Source: Parietaria judaica (lineage: Eukaryota > Streptophyta > Magnoliopsida > Rosales > Urticaceae). Taken from it: a stretch of 64,000 bases of DNA. The translations under genes and the position numbers were made by a program. Shown one piece after another: positions 45,090-58,193 of this stretch. The notes under the pieces were generated by a model. It ran no database searches, had not been told where the DNA came from, and saw only the letters and a list, made by a program, of their open reading frames with translations. Position 1 is the first letter of the stretch. Each line of letters starts with the position of its first letter. Location of the stretch: contig OX940860.1 of assembly GCA_954871525.1 (NCBI GenBank), positions 19,500,001 through 19,564,000 on the forward strand, read 5' to 3'.

Positions 45090-48000
45090 CAATGAATCGA
45101 ATTTCGCGAACATCGGACGATTTTCGCTCGAAAAATCACTAAAATGGCCTTCTCGATAACTTTTCTCCCTTAATCGTTGCCGTTTTATGGTTTTCGCGAT
45201 TTTTCGGGTCGAAAAACAAGGTACTTTTTGCTCAAGGTTTTCAAGTGCAAATTCTCGAAAAGTTAGGGACTTTTTGCTGAAATATGGAAAAGTTTAACCC
45301 TAGGTATAAAACCACATTTTTCACCGAGATTCTCCTCATTTTTCGCCTCCAAGCCTTGCTTTTCGCCCCTCCCTTCAACTTTTTTGTGGCTTACCACGAT
45401 AATCGCGAGGAGAAGGAAGCTGCTTCTCGCCGGCATAAGTTCTTCTCCAAAGAGTCTTCAAACCACGGCATAAATTCTAGTTCTTTGTAATCTCAAAATT
45501 TAAGAAATTTTTAGGGTTTGTTTTTGGTAGATCTTGAGTGGTTTTAAGATTATATGTCGTTTATGAATGAATGATGTCAATTTTCTACAATTTTGTTTTA
45601 TATTTGTAGTAATTACTTAGAAAGGTGTTAGTTTGAATGAAAGTTGAAGTTTAAGTTACATATGACTTTGATTATACATCTTAGGTTATGATTCAAATAT
45701 TCTCAATTTCTTGTTGAAATTAATTTTTTTAGGTTTATTATGGAATATATATGGATTATGATGATTTGTGAGATTTTTGGTATTTTTTTTTTTTTTTGCA
45801 GATTTGGGGTGGTTTGAGGGTTTGTCCGAATTATTGTATAATTGCGGGAAAAGTACTTATTTTTTGGAAATTGTTGAACTTAAGGTGTATTTTCAGTTTA
45901 TTTGATGTAATTTCTTTTTAAAAAAATGTATATAATTTAAAACTGAGAGGTTGACATATTTTTTTTTATTTGACGTTTTTTCGAATAATGAACTTATTGC
46001 GGCAAAAGTTATTATGTATTGGAAATCTGTTAAGTTAAGCTATTTAATTGACTTTGTTTGGTGTAGTTTTGTTTTATAACATTGTATATAATTTATAAAC
46101 TGTGAGTTTGAGATAATTTCTTTCGTAATTTGACATTTTCCAATTATTGCGGCAAAAATACGTATTTTAAGTATACACCACGCAAATTGAGCTAGTTCTT
46201 CAAAAAAAAATTATATAACATCAATTGAGCAGATTTTAATCTTTTATACAATTGATAATTGATGGGTTTCAAATATTTTATTTTGGTAAAATATGACTTT
46301 GAATTTTTTTTTGCAAAATTTATCAAAAAATCATATATTTTTTTAATACTAATTAACTAAAGAGAACATTTTGACTCATAACTTATAATTTATAAATAAT
46401 AATTTTTATTATAATTTACTTCTATAGAATAATTGTTATTTTTAAATAATAATATGTATAATTTTAATTTCAAAATAGAAATAAAATAAGGATATATATT
46501 ATGTAAAATTGTAAATGGAAAAGTGAGTGTGAGTAAGTAGCCCATCATTTTCATATGGCCCAAACAAAACATGATTATCAGTAGCCCATCATTTTCATAG
46601 AGATATACATTATGTTAAGTTAACATTGTTAACTTTTTCTTTATATATTAAATTCTTATAAATGATAATAAAAAAAAAATGCTTCTTATTATTTTGTACA
46701 TTTATTTTCACTTTAATTATGGCTGAAGAATAATATGGGAGGGACTTACGGGTAGTTAATTGTATCTTATACTAAAATAACATATGTATGTCTAATAATC
46801 AATATTCAATATAGTTGTTTACTTGTTTTATTATAACGTTAATTGATAATGTGATATTGTCCTTTGCTGGAAAATGAGTAAAGACGCCGCGAGAAGACAT
46901 TGTACTCCTTTAGGAGAGGGGAACAATGCGGCCTTCAAGTGCAACTATTGCGGGCATGAAATAAAGGGTGGCGGAATAACTCGGATGAATGCCCACTTGT
47001 CGGGATACGATCCGAAGAAGAATACAAAAATATGTGACAGGATTCCGCCCGAAGCTCGCGAAGAGGTTCGAGGATCCCTCGAGAGCGCGCAGAGAAGGAA
47101 AGAGAAGATGATCAATCTGGAACGGGATGTGCAGGATCACTTGGGGTCTTCTATTTTACCCCCTTCGACCGAGGAAGATATGGAGGAACTTGACAGAGAA
47201 ATTGCAAGGCAAACCAAGCTTGTCTGTAGACAAGCACATGCCGAACAATGGACGGAGGATCAACTAGCAGGTCGAAGAACCATTGGTTCTGGTGCTAGTT
47301 CAGCTCCATCACACTACCGTTCAGAATCGGCGAAGCAGAAAAAAATTGATGCGATGTTAGCACCAGAGAAGGAAGAGGCGATGGCCAAAGCAGCGGGGAA
47401 GTACTTTTACCACAAGAACGTTCCGTTCACTCATGCCGATGACCACCATTATAAAAACATGATGCATGTTGCACAGACCCTAGGTACGATTTAATTCATC
47501 ATTCAAAATTTTATATTCTTTAAACTTTAAATATATAATATTTGGTTATAACTTAATAATATTCCATTCTTCATTGTAGGCCTCGGAGTCCCGACACCGT
47601 CAGCGTATCAACTTACGACCAAGTATTTGGATATGGAAGTGGCAGAATGGGTTGAGTACAAGGATAGTATGAAGAAATGGTGGCGTGAATTCGGGGTCAC
47701 CATCATGTCGCGGAGCGTTTAACGATCAAGCCACGTATGACTATCACTTGAAGAACTATCTCTTCTATTGTAGGGACCAAAGACTAGAGTGGAGTTCGTA
47801 TCTCCTAAGCCAAGGTAGTTGGGAAGCGGTCCGCCATTCCACGTTCAACTGAGGTAGTATCGAGTATCCGTTCTATTTGTTTGTGTTTATGTTTGTGTTT
47901 ATGAGACTTGGTTTATTTATATTTTGTATGAGACTTAGTTTATGTTTGGTTACATTTAGTATGAGACTTGGTTTGTGACTTATGTTATATTTTGCATGAG

Positions 48001-48234
48001 ACTTATGTTTATATTGTGGTGACATTAGTATTTTATATTATGTTTTTAGTGTAAAATATGTATGAAAATGTTTTATAGGTTTTCCATCGATAAATCCATC
48101 GATAAGTTCGATAAGTTTCGATAACGGCAAACGATAATTTTTATAGGTTTTCCATCGATAAATCCATCGGTAAATGATTACTCCGTCGATAACGGCAAAC
48201 GATTTTTCGGCATAGTTCGACATTCAAATCCTTG
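45090..48234 (+). mobile_element. 3.1-kb deleted hAT transposon carrying a BED-finger ORF
   Basis: Ends CAATGAATCGAATTTCGCG and CATTCAAATCCTTG are imperfect inverted repeats. The 8-bp duplication CTCTAAAC flanks it (45082-45089, 48235-48242). The right subterminal region carries TTATCGATGGA-like motifs in inverted orientation relative to 40739-42374. It encodes the N-terminus of a hAT transposase, but the catalytic core is missing, so the element is an internal-deletion derivative. Confidence 0.88.
46874..47722 (+). pseudogene. truncated hAT transposase: BED zinc finger plus N-terminal region
   Basis: Exons 46874-47483 and 47580-47722 (GT-AG intron) encode 250 residues. The BED finger has FKCNYCGHEI, a histidine in NAHLSG and a final cysteine in NTKICD. 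Exon 2 enters the usual post-BED region (PSAYQLTTKYLDMEV) and reaches GVTIM, where the catalytic DUF659 domain normally starts, then meets a stop at 47720-47722. About ten bases later another frame reads a C-terminal-like stretch (YDYHLKNYLFYCRD). A frame-shifting internal deletion between GVTIM and this tail is the simplest reading. The protein could still bind transposon ends but could not cut DNA. It might act as a repressor, which is inference only. Confidence 0.82.
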
Positions 48235-48519
48235 CTCTAAACTCTCCACTCTCTCACTGCAGTTTGTTTCAATATTAAGTTTATTGATAAAAATATATCT
48301 ATATATTCTACAGTTACTTAAAAATTAAAATATATAGTAACAAATAAAGACACTGACGTGAACTAAATATGTATGTTTGTGTGCGTGGCATATGTTGCAT
48401 TCACTTCTCTTAAAACAACCTCAAACCCCATGCCTAAACCCTAATAACCAAACCCCACCTCACAAGCTCTCACATACTATCAATCTTTTCAACCAGTATA
48501 TCTACATATATACATAAAC

Positions 48520-48915
48520 ATGTCGGGTGTATGGATATTCGGGAAGAACGGCGTGACGAGGCTGATAAGCTACCCGACGAGAGAGTCATTCGAGCAGAAA
48601 GAGTCGCCTCACCCGTGCCCGGGAACGGCCACGGCGCCCGGGGCTCGGCCGAGAGCGCTGGTGTACGTGCCGGCGAACCAGGTGATCGGCTCACACGCCG
48701 AGCTGGAGCAGCGGCTCGCCGAGCTCGGGTGGAGCCGATACCACGGCTGCCACGGCCCCGAGCTGGTGCAGTTCCACCGCTCCGACCACACGGCTCACCT
48801 GATCTCGCTCCCAGCCGAGTTCGCGAAGCTGAAGCCGTTCCACATGTACGACATCGTCGTCAAGAACCGCTCATTCTTCCAAGTCCAGGACATTGCTTTG
48901 ATCTCCGACGCATAA
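48520..48915 (+). CDS. FPF1-like: FPF1-like protein (flowering-promoting factor 1 family)
   Basis: A single intronless ORF of 131 residues. Family marks are MSGVWIFGKNGVTRLIS at the start, the central LVYVPANQVI and RLAELGWSRY, then LVQFHRSDHTAHLISLP, and the C-terminal HMYDIVVKNRSFFQVQD. FPF1 proteins are small and plant-specific and affect flowering time, gibberellin response and root growth; their biochemistry is not known. The protein is about 20 residues longer than the 110-residue founding member because of a Pro/Ala-rich insert near residues 27-45, common in FPF1-like proteins. The start is fixed by the conserved MSGVW. The coding region is strongly GC-rich, which explains overlapping ORFs in other frames. 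A telobox-like CTAAACCCTAAT lies about 80 bases upstream. Confidence 0.95.
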   Translation: MSGVWIFGKNGVTRLISYPTRESFEQKESPHPCPGTATAPGARPRALVYVPANQVIGSHAELEQRLAELGWSRYHGCHGPELVQFHRSDHTAHLISLPAEFAKLKPFHMYDIVVKNRSFFQVQDIALISDA

Positions 48916-49118
48916 CATAACACACATGTCTTGATTACGATGTTTTACGTGTCTGTATGGTTAGGGTTTAGCTAACTTATAGTTAAGATATAAAATTTGT
49001 TGAGATATAGTGTTATGTCTTGACGTGACTAGTCGATTAAATGCTTCTTATTTCGTGACTGTAATGCTGCAAAAGCTGTATTACTCTCTGTGTTCGATCA
49101 GATCCTATCAAACTTAAT
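48916..49118. other. 3' flank of the FPF1-like gene
   Basis: Probable 3' UTR; AT-rich and without a coding region. Confidence 0.45.
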
Positions 49119-49136
49119 TATTTTCATTTTTTATTT

Positions 49137-49348
49137 TTTTGAATTGGGTGGATTATTAGCCCGAGATTACATGTACTCACATTACAAGATATTTGTCACG
49201 GTAAGAACAGCCGGCACTATCGGCCGCAGACACTATCGGCCAAGATTACTTATATTACGCAATTTGTGCGTCTCAAGGAATTGAACCCAAGACTTCATGA
49301 ATAGTATTATTGTAGTGGATTTACCACTAAGCCAAACAAGCTTGGTTT
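49137..49348 (-). mobile_element. tRNA-derived SINE with target duplication
   Basis: On the minus strand the head has a pol III A box (TGGCTTAGTGGT) and B box (GGTTCAATTCC) spaced as in a tRNA. The body contains TAATCTTGGCCGATAGTG, GCCGATAGTGCCGGCTG and GAGTACATGTAATCTCGG. The flanking repeat is about 17 bases, TATTTTCATTTTTATTT (49349-49365), with one extra T in the left copy (49119-49136). The body resembles the plant Au-SINE type. Copies also lie near 12794 and 55206. Confidence 0.85.
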
Positions 49349-49365
49349 TATTTTCATTTTTATTT

Positions 49366-49936
49366 ATAGTACTGTGTGATCGAACGTATTTATATATATT
49401 ATTACACTATTACTAAATAGTATTGTCCGTAATTATTATTATATATGTTTATTAAATGTAAATGTAAATGCATGTTACAGTCTTACAGACTTACAAGTTA
49501 CAGCAAGTCAGCAACTATTTATTTAATATATGCGCTCTAGTTTTTTTTTTGTTTTTTGTTTTTATATATATATAACATTGATTATATTTATACGTGAAAG
49601 TAAGTACTCGTAGTATAATTTGGTACGTTCTAATTCTACATGCATGGTCTGATTTCGCACATACTGCGTATTGATGTCATGAGATATATATGTTAGATTA
49701 GTTGATTAACGGGTCGAAGTAATTAGTAGTTAATCGCGCAGCTACTTCATGTTAATGTTAAATCTGTTTTCGTGTATCGAAGCTCAAATATCATGCGAAT
49801 TGCGAAGTCATTACACCAATTATCAATTTATCATATATAATGCCTGATTCTGAAGTGTGAATTTGCGATTAAATTTGGTTACATCACTAGCTATTGGTCT
49901 CTCTCTCTGTATATATATATTTATATATATACGAAT

Positions 49937-49978
<42 letters not shown>

Positions 49979-50087
49979 TTGTTGTCAGCTCAGCTGTATA
50001 GAGAAGAACGTACGTACAGTCACAGATAAAGCTCAAAGCTGAAGTTTCATGCAAAAGGAAAGCAGAGATATTATTATAGCTGGTCCT

Positions 50088-50128
<41 letters not shown>

Positions 50129-51669
50129 GCACATGCAAGACTCACGAGACCTTATATATAAATAATATAATTATATATATTGTATATAATTTACACATAT
50201 AATATAATTGATTAACGAGGACATGGGTCGTCAGTTTTTGGGTCTTCCTTGTGGGACCGGCTATAGTATTCATATGAAAATTTCACGATGATAATTTAGG
50301 ATAACGATGTCATCCATGAGTTTCTTTTTCTGGTCATAGATTCATAAATAAATATTAGAGCGCATAGGAAACAGATATGAAGAATAGATAAACAAGTAAA
50401 AAGCAGATATAATTATCGAGTAGGTGGCTAAGAGCCTAGTTAGGACAATTTATATATATATATATATTTATGTGTGTGTGTCTGTGTGTAGACTACATGA
50501 TTAGACTAGTCAACCGGCTAGGTCTTCTTCACAAGTCAGTCTTTTGCAGTGTCGTACGTACACTTGTTCTCGGAGTCAAACTTGTGATCTAATTTTAATA
50601 AGATACCACAAACCCGTTCACATGATTACCATGTTCACTACTCACACTAGTATACCATTGGAGTTTTTGTAAAATTTTAAAAATGGATTCAATCACAAAT
50701 GGATCGACTGTCAAAATTGGTGTTACATTTTTTTTATGAAAAAAAAATTACATTGAAGAAGGATGAGATCGAAACTAGAAAGAGACTAGTATGAATGATC
50801 TTGTATTTGACAAACATGGTCAACTTGTAGTTTTGCTCTGAAAAGAATAATAATGAAAGCATGACAGCGTGTTTGCCGACCAAAAGTAGAATGGCAAATT
50901 CAGCGAGAAAAGAGAGGATTTTTCATTAGACGCTTTTGAATTAGGGTGTCGAAAAAAGCGAGGTCGCTGTCATTTTACCGATGGCGGGAGAGAGTAAAGA
51001 AATGATTCACAATCAATTCTCTTACACTTAACGATGAATTAAAATTCATCTTAAATGTAATAAGTTGAATTCAATTTTCGTAAAGTTCATAGTAGTAAAA
51101 GAGTACCGTGCTTATATAGACTTCAAACGTTTTAGATTAATTAATTAGATTTTTAGGAATATGTCAATGGAGCACGTAAAGGAGCCGAGCCATGTTTGTT
51201 GGTGACGAGATTGACAATAATCAAAGTGCCTTCATAGCCAGAAAGCAATTCATCTAAATGTGTTGTAAACTGTTTGAATACGTAAATGCGGAAGCAAAAT
51301 GGATCAAGTTACCTCTCACAATTGTTTTATTGAGCTTTTCTTAGTTCTTCGAAGCTCTTGTTTTCACCCTAAGATGGTGTTGGATTTTGGATGCGTGAGC
51401 GACCATGGGAACTTCAAAATCATCTTATATTTATTGCCTCCATTTTATCAATCATAGGCGGGACTAGCTTATAGCCCCCCCCCAGATTATAAATCATGGT
51501 TCCGTCACTGTTATCAATTACAAATACCCACGACTTTATGATCATATGTAAATTTATTTCATTGGTTCCAACAATCAATTTGAGCGTGATTTTATTTACG
51601 AACCAGCGGGTCAACTTGGCTACATATAGATCAAATATATATGTATAAAAATTATGGTTACATTTTAAA
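49366..51669. other. AT-rich intergenic DNA; no gene seen
   Basis: Contains (AC)(AT)n at 49937-49976 and (AT)n at 50091-50125 and 50451-50468, which create spurious Tyr/Ile-rich ORFs. A run of nine C at 51474-51482 stands out. No domain was recognised in any ORF. Confidence 0.45.
50091..50125. repeat. (AT)n microsatellite
   Basis: About seventeen AT units. Confidence 0.95.
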
Positions 51670-51678
51670 TAAATAAAA

Positions 51679-53249
51679 GAAAAATTGCTCCAAATAGCCA
51701 AATAAAAACGTTTGATTAGCAAAATAGTCAACATTTACTTAATATTTCTGAAATAGCCAATATGTATGAGGTGACATTTTAATATAAGTTTTTATTCATA
51801 TTATACCCTTTTAATTATCTTTATTCACACGTTCAAAATTCCAGTGAATTAACCGTTAATATACCTAAAATTAAATAGGAAATATCCTTAATTTTAGCCA
51901 CGTATAAATTTTGTAACTAATTTGTTATTAATATTGATTTTTTTTAAATATAAAACGTAAATTTGATATTTTTATAATATTAAACGTGATAAAATAGTTA
52001 ATTAACGGTTAATACCCTAAAAATATGCGTTAATATACCAAAAATATGTGTTAATCCTTCAAAATTAAATAAAAAATATCCTTAATTTTAGCCACGTATA
52101 AAATTTGTAACTACTTTATATTAATATTGATATTTTTTTAAATATTAAATGTGATAATGCCTATTAACATGGAAAATATTTTGTAAATAAATTCATAATC
52201 TTTAGAATTTGATAATGAACATCCAGCTGTATTATAATAAATTTAATTTGATTAATACGTTAACTCTCTAATTTGATTTGGTCAATAATATATTATTCAA
52301 TAAAAGAATATCATTAAATCCAGCTGTATTTTCTTGTTCATAATTTTGAACGTGTTCATACGTTTAAACGTGTTCTTGGCTGAACGTTTGAACCATTTTT
52401 GCCATAGAAAGTTTTCTCATTATCGAAGAATCTTATTCGAAACAAACCTAAAGTACCAACGACTAATATAAACAAGAATCGGCAACGCATATTCGAAATA
52501 AACTTAAGTACCAACGGTTAATATAGCGTTATTCAAAATAAATCTAGGTAACAACGGTTAATATACCAAGAATCGAAGATGCCAATTCGAAATAAACCTA
52601 AGTATCAACGGTTAATATAAACCATATTAACCAAAAACCATGATTTATTCGAAATAAATCATATATAAACCAAAAACCAGTATTTGTTCAAAATAAAACT
52701 TACCCTTTACGGACTATGTTCTTCGCCGTGAATGGAAAAGATCGATGGGTTAATATAAACAAGAATCGGCAACGCATATTCGAAATAAACCTACGTACCA
52801 ACAGTTAATATAGCGTTATTCAAAATAAATCTAAGTAACAACGGTTAATAAACGCTTAAGAAGAGGGCTGGGGAAAAATCGTCGTGAATGAGTCGGCGAG
52901 GTGATGACAAATGGCTAGGTTTTTCTCGGTGGTATGCTTAAGAAGAGGGTTGTATTCCCTAATTTCAGGGATTTTTAATTTCAAATATGATTTTCATATT
53001 TAATTTAATATTAAAAAGAAAATTCGATATTAAATTTAATATTAAAAAAATCGAATTCTTAATTAGTGGAACAGAATATCGATATTTATAATTAGATATT
53101 AAAATCAGAATATATAAATTTAATATTTAAGGGTATATAAGTCATTTTATATTTATTAACATGGTTAATTGGCTATGGATAAATATAAACCAAAAGTTGG
53201 CTATTTAGCAAATATAAACTTCCTATTTGGCTATTACGCTATAATACCC
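51679..53249. mobile_element. AT-rich element, probably MULE-like, copy 1
   Basis: The left end contains CCAAATAGCCAAATAAAAAC and the right end the rough complement (TATTTGGCTATTACGC, TATAATACCC). The 9-base TAAATAAAA occurs on both sides (51670-51678, 53250-53258), but it is low-complexity and so weak evidence. The same ends recur at 53361-54346. The middle (about 52440-52860) is a mosaic of units with CAACGGTTAATATA and TTCGAAATAAACC. There is no ORF. Confidence 0.55.
52440..52860. repeat. reiterated AACGGTTAATATA / CGAAATAAACCTA units
   Basis: At least seven imperfect units 40-60 bases apart, some arranged as larger duplicates (ACAAGAATCGGCAACGCATA appears at about 52470 and 52758). Confidence 0.7.
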
Positions 53250-53360
53250 TAAATAAAAATATTATTTTATTTTCCCACTTGATCTAAAACTCAGGTCATT
53301 TGCTGGGGAAAAAAAAAACATATACGACTGGAGGGCATAAAATCTCTAAGAACAAGTATT

Positions 53361-54346
53361 AAATTGCGCCAAACAGCCAAATAAAAACGTTTGATTAGCA
53401 AAATAGTCAACCTTTACTTTATCTTTCTAAAATAGCCAATATATATGAGGTGTCATTTTAATATCAGTTTTTGTTCCTATTATACCCTTTTAATTATCTT
53501 TCTTTATACGATTAAAATTCTAACGAATTAACGGTTAATATACCAACAATATGCGTTTAAAAATTGCTCCCTGGAATATCTCGATTTAATTTTCAAAAAT
53601 TAAATAGGGAATATCCTTAATTTTAGCCACGTATAAATTTTGTAACTACTTTGATATTAGTATTGATATTTTTTTAAATATTAAACGTGATAATGCCTAT
53701 TAACATGGAAAATATTTTGTAAATTAAAACGAACTAACGGTTAATATACCAAAAATATGCGATTAAAAAATTGCTCCATGAATCGTGGAATATCTCGATT
53801 TAATTTTTAAAAATTAAATAAGAAATATCCTTAATTTTAGCCACGTATAAAATTTGTAACGACTTTTATATTAATATAGATATTTTTTTTAAATATTAAA
53901 CGTGAGAATGTCTATTAACATGGAAAGTATTTTGTAAATACATACATAATCTTTAGAAAATGCGTTTGATAATTTAAATCCAATTGGATTACCGGTTTAT
54001 ATATGTATATAAACAAGTATTAATAGTTTATGAATGTATATAAACAAGTATTAACAATTTATAAATTAACAAACTTCATATATATGTTCACAATTTATAC
54101 AATATGAAGTTATATCCGTATATAGATGTATTAACTGTTAATATTGAAATTCGAATTTATTAGCGAAAAGATATTTCGTTAATTATAATTGTATATTAAA
54201 ATCATAATGTATAAATGTGATAATTAAGGGTATATAAGTCATTTTATAGTCATTAACATGGTTAATTGACTATGCTTAAATATAAACCAAAAGTTGCATA
54301 TTTAGTAATTATCAACTTTCTATTTCGCTATTACGCTATAATGCCC
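53361..54346. mobile_element. AT-rich element related to 51679-53249, copy 2 (shorter)
   Basis: Begins AAATTGCGCCAAACAGCC and ends GCTATTACGCTATAATGCCC, matching the ends of copy 1. Internal blocks such as AATATCCTTAATTTTAGCC and GATAATGCCTATTAACATGG are also shared. It lacks the reiterated centre and no target duplication can be read. Confidence 0.55.
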
Positions 54347-55205
54347 TTCATATATTACAATTTATTAAGTTTTTAAAGAATAGCTCATTGGTTTAAAGTA
54401 TTAAGCTATATAGAATATTCAATATTTCTTCCCGCCCAAAGTCATTTTTTACACATTAGTTCCTAGGTTATGTTTTACTATATAATTTAAGCTCATTCAA
54501 TGCCATTAAAATTCATATCAACGTATCATCTTAAATAACTTCCATATTTTCATTTGACATTTTTTCAAAGTCAAGGAGGAATAGCTCCATCTAGCTTTAT
54601 TTTATCGTCTTTTTTTGTTAGGAATGGATTATGGACCCGCGGTCTACCTCGGCATTTAGAACATTGGTTATCAAAGTAATTAATTAGTTTACAAACAAGT
54701 TGAACTAATCGTTCGTACCAAGAACAACATGGAAATTTTCATTTGTTACCAAAAATAAATAAACGAAACTTATTTAGTGCTTAAAATACCATTTATCTAT
54801 TATTGGTAACAGGCGACATAATATGTACGAAAGAAAGAGTAAAATTACTTGTGTGAAATACATATTTTGAGGAACAATTAAATGACTAGGTGTCACATTA
54901 ATTAAATTATTGTGGAAGTTGTCAGCTTTCATTTAATTGCAAATGCATACATACATATTGGGTGGCAACTTTGCCAACTTGATTCATTATTTAGTTCAAT
55001 TGGGCTTCAAGGAAATTGGTAGATAACTCTTGTAGTATACTCTCAATTTATCATGGAATAGAAATTTTCAGTTTCTTTTTTTCTACTCAAGACAAATAAT
55101 TCTTACTTATTTTTATCATAATTGGGCTGATTTTCCACTTAAGACGAAGAATCATTGCTTGTATTGATCATGATTGGGCCTAGAGTCGTATTAACAGTCG
55201 TATTA
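54347..55205. other. AT-rich intergenic DNA; no gene seen
   Basis: No ORF of note, transposon end or RNA gene recognised. Confidence 0.45.
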
Positions 55206-55497
55206 ATCTATTACTTGGCATATGGTAAGGCGTCATAATCGATATTCGATTCCAAACAAGGACAGGTAAAGGCATTGATATAGAAAGGTGTTTAACAACA
55301 TGCATATAATCCGACGAAGCTTGCCTCGTCTGTCACGAGTTCAATCCATTGAAATTGCAAAAATTGTGTATATATGTAATCTTGATCGATAGTACTTACG
55401 GCTAATAGTGCTGATTGTTCTTATTGTGAAAATATATTTTGTTATACGAATACATGTAATCTTAGTCATATTGTTACCCCATTAAAAAAAAAAAAAC
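55206..55497 (+). mobile_element. SINE copy, plus strand, diverged
   Basis: A B-box-like GAGTTCAATCCATTG (about 55339) is followed by the SINE body blocks TAATCTTGATCGATAGT, GGCTAATAGTGCTGATTG and ATACATGTAATCTTAG. It ends in a poly-A run at about 55484-55497. The tRNA-like head with A box near 55208 is degraded, so the 5' limit is approximate. Confidence 0.7.
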
Positions 55498-56976
55498 TTA
55501 CATATAATTTATTAATTTTTTAAATTAGGGTAAATTTAGTTTTTTTTTTTTGTGTTTATATATATTTTTTAAATTGTTTTAATAATGTGTTTTAGAAATA
55601 CGTTTGGATAAATTTTTTTGTCTCATCTTTAAAAATAAATAGACAAAGAAAAATATATAAGTAAGACAATGAGTCCCACTTTAAAGAGTAAAAAGTTGAA
55701 AATGCATATTTTGTATTTTTTGTTTCCTTTGTTAAAGTTTAATCATGAAAAATGTGTATGAAAATATTTTATTAAAATGACTAAACAAGCACCTTTGTTA
55801 TTACTTACACATATTTTATTGCATATATTTATTATGTCATTTTTCACATTCTTTTTGCTCAAATAAATTGTTTACATGTATCATTATTTAAACTGCATAT
55901 ATATTAATTTAATATTTATGACTAAAATATATTTTTTGAATTCAAACATAAAATACGTAAAACATATAACAAATGGCCCCTAAGTCTACCTATTATTCTC
56001 TAACTCAATATAACATAAAATAGTTAAGATACCTAAATAATTCACACATTTTTAAATAAATTGAACAACTATTTATGCCTTTAAAAATATGCTTTATTAT
56101 TGCTTCGTGAACAAATATGTTCATACATAATATAACAACTATAAAACAACACACCTGAATTGACAATGCGACGTGGTTGTTTTGCAGTTGCTTTAGATTG
56201 CAACAATTGAATATTCGAAAAGTATAAACATGCATATATAATATATTATATCGTATCCATAAATCTTGTATTTTACTCAAGACAAACTAGAAATGCATTG
56301 ATATTTGAGACAAGTGAAGTGCATTATTGTTGCTCCATATGAATGTGTTCTTGTCGATTTGCGTTGAATCCTTGTGTTTTTATTTTTGATTTGCCTTTCC
56401 AAACAATCCAACTTCGATTGTGTATATATTATTAACGTGCGTGTGTGAGTGTATCGCAAGACTCTTTATTGGTGGAAAAATTAATAAACATTGGCATAAA
56501 AAAGGAGAGGATCCGGAATCAATGACCTTTTGGTCTAATTTACTTTCTGAATTTTATTTTTGATAATAATTTCTCTTATATTTTTAAAAATTATCTTATT
56601 GTCCCTGCACTTTAAAATGACCAAAATTTAACTTGTGAGTAATGTATAATTTGTTTTAAAATATTTTTATTATTTTCTTCATATTGTAAGACTTCACCTT
56701 AACAATTTCATAATAAATATTGGATGAAACTGACATTGAAAATCAAATATAAAAAAGTAGCACATTAGGGAACATTAGGGAATTAAAGACTCATCTTAGT
56801 TCCAGAACTGATTTTGTAAAAAAAAAAAAAAAAGTTTCTGCATAAATTAATACTAGGACTGGAACTTATCGAGCACCGTGATCAGTAAAAATACCGGTTT
56901 AAAACCAATGAAGATCAGTTTAAACAATAAATACGAGTTCAAAACTAAGATTTTATATTATCTATATAGTAAAATC

Positions 56977-57025
<49 letters not shown>

Positions 57026-58184
57026 AAGACTTTAAATTTCCTCAGTGATCTTTTTTCTCTTCATATTTCTCAAAATAATAAAACCAATTTTTTAAACTTA
57101 TAATTAAATTTCACCGCTAGTAACTATAGTCATTGATTGCTTGACAATAGTTTACAACGATATATTTATATACTGATGTTGGATTAATAATAGAAAAAAA
57201 TATATTTGAGTAAATTATTTGTTGACATGTACATCTTGACATTTCTTTTTTTATTATTTTTAACTTGAGGGGTGCAAGCAATGAAGGGGGTTGCTGCTAA
57301 AATTAAAGTTCAAAAGATAAATTGCACATATATAAAAAGTTTGGGAGCAGCACTATAATTACTCTAAAAAATTAAAGATTATTTTTTTTTACTTAGTCAC
57401 AATTTCTCTAACTTTATTGGTGACGTGAATCTAACTCTTCAAATGGAGAAACAGATGACCTAATTATCAGAAGAATTCTTCTAGTTCTAGTCTTCTAGAT
57501 ACCAATTTCAAATTTAAAGAATGTTAATTAATTGTTTACATTACTTCTTACGTGGTTTACCTAAATCATCAACATTTTTCTTGTCTCAACTCAAATATCC
57601 TTTTGCACTCGATTGCTTCTAATTGAAACTTTGCAGCTTGAAACACCTTTATTATTATTAATTGGGAAAATTGAAAGTCAATAAATTGAGAGTTATAGGC
57701 CTTAAAATAGAAATATATGTGCAAAATAACTTTTTTTTAAATGTATTTTTAATATAAATTTTGAAGCAAACAGAGGAATTAATAGACAATAGTTGTTAAT
57801 TTACATATATCTAGCTGAAAAATAAGTAGATTATTAAAACTCTCATGTCTAGTTTAAATAAATAATTAAGGAATAAGGACCATTTGATAAAAAGGAGGGC
57901 CGTTTATTTATATTTTTATATCGGATTTTTTTTTTGCTTCATGGACGGCTAGTGAAGAAATTATTTATTCAATGCCCCGAATCAAATTTTGATCATTTAG
58001 ATTTATATATTTGACCTTATAAGTCTAATATTAATACGAGGACACGTGTAAGTGGCTTATCCACTTATCAATGACCATAGTCGTTTGACGTTTGATCCAA
58101 TCATATGGGTTTAGTTCCATTTAAATTTAATTGAGTTTTTTAAGTTTTTTATTTTAAATAATGTTAAAGTTCGTAAAAACGTCT
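55498..58184. other. AT-rich intergenic DNA; no gene seen
   Basis: Contains (AT)n at 56980-57022 and several poly-A/T runs. ORFs at 56005-56280 and 56277-56459 have no recognisable domain. Confidence 0.45.
56980..57022. repeat. (AT)n microsatellite
   Basis: About twenty-one AT units. Confidence 0.95.
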
Positions 58185-58193
58185 TTATAAATT

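Noticed and set aside
49887..50138. Tyr/Ile-rich ORFs on both strands
   Set aside because: They are translations of (AT)n microsatellites.
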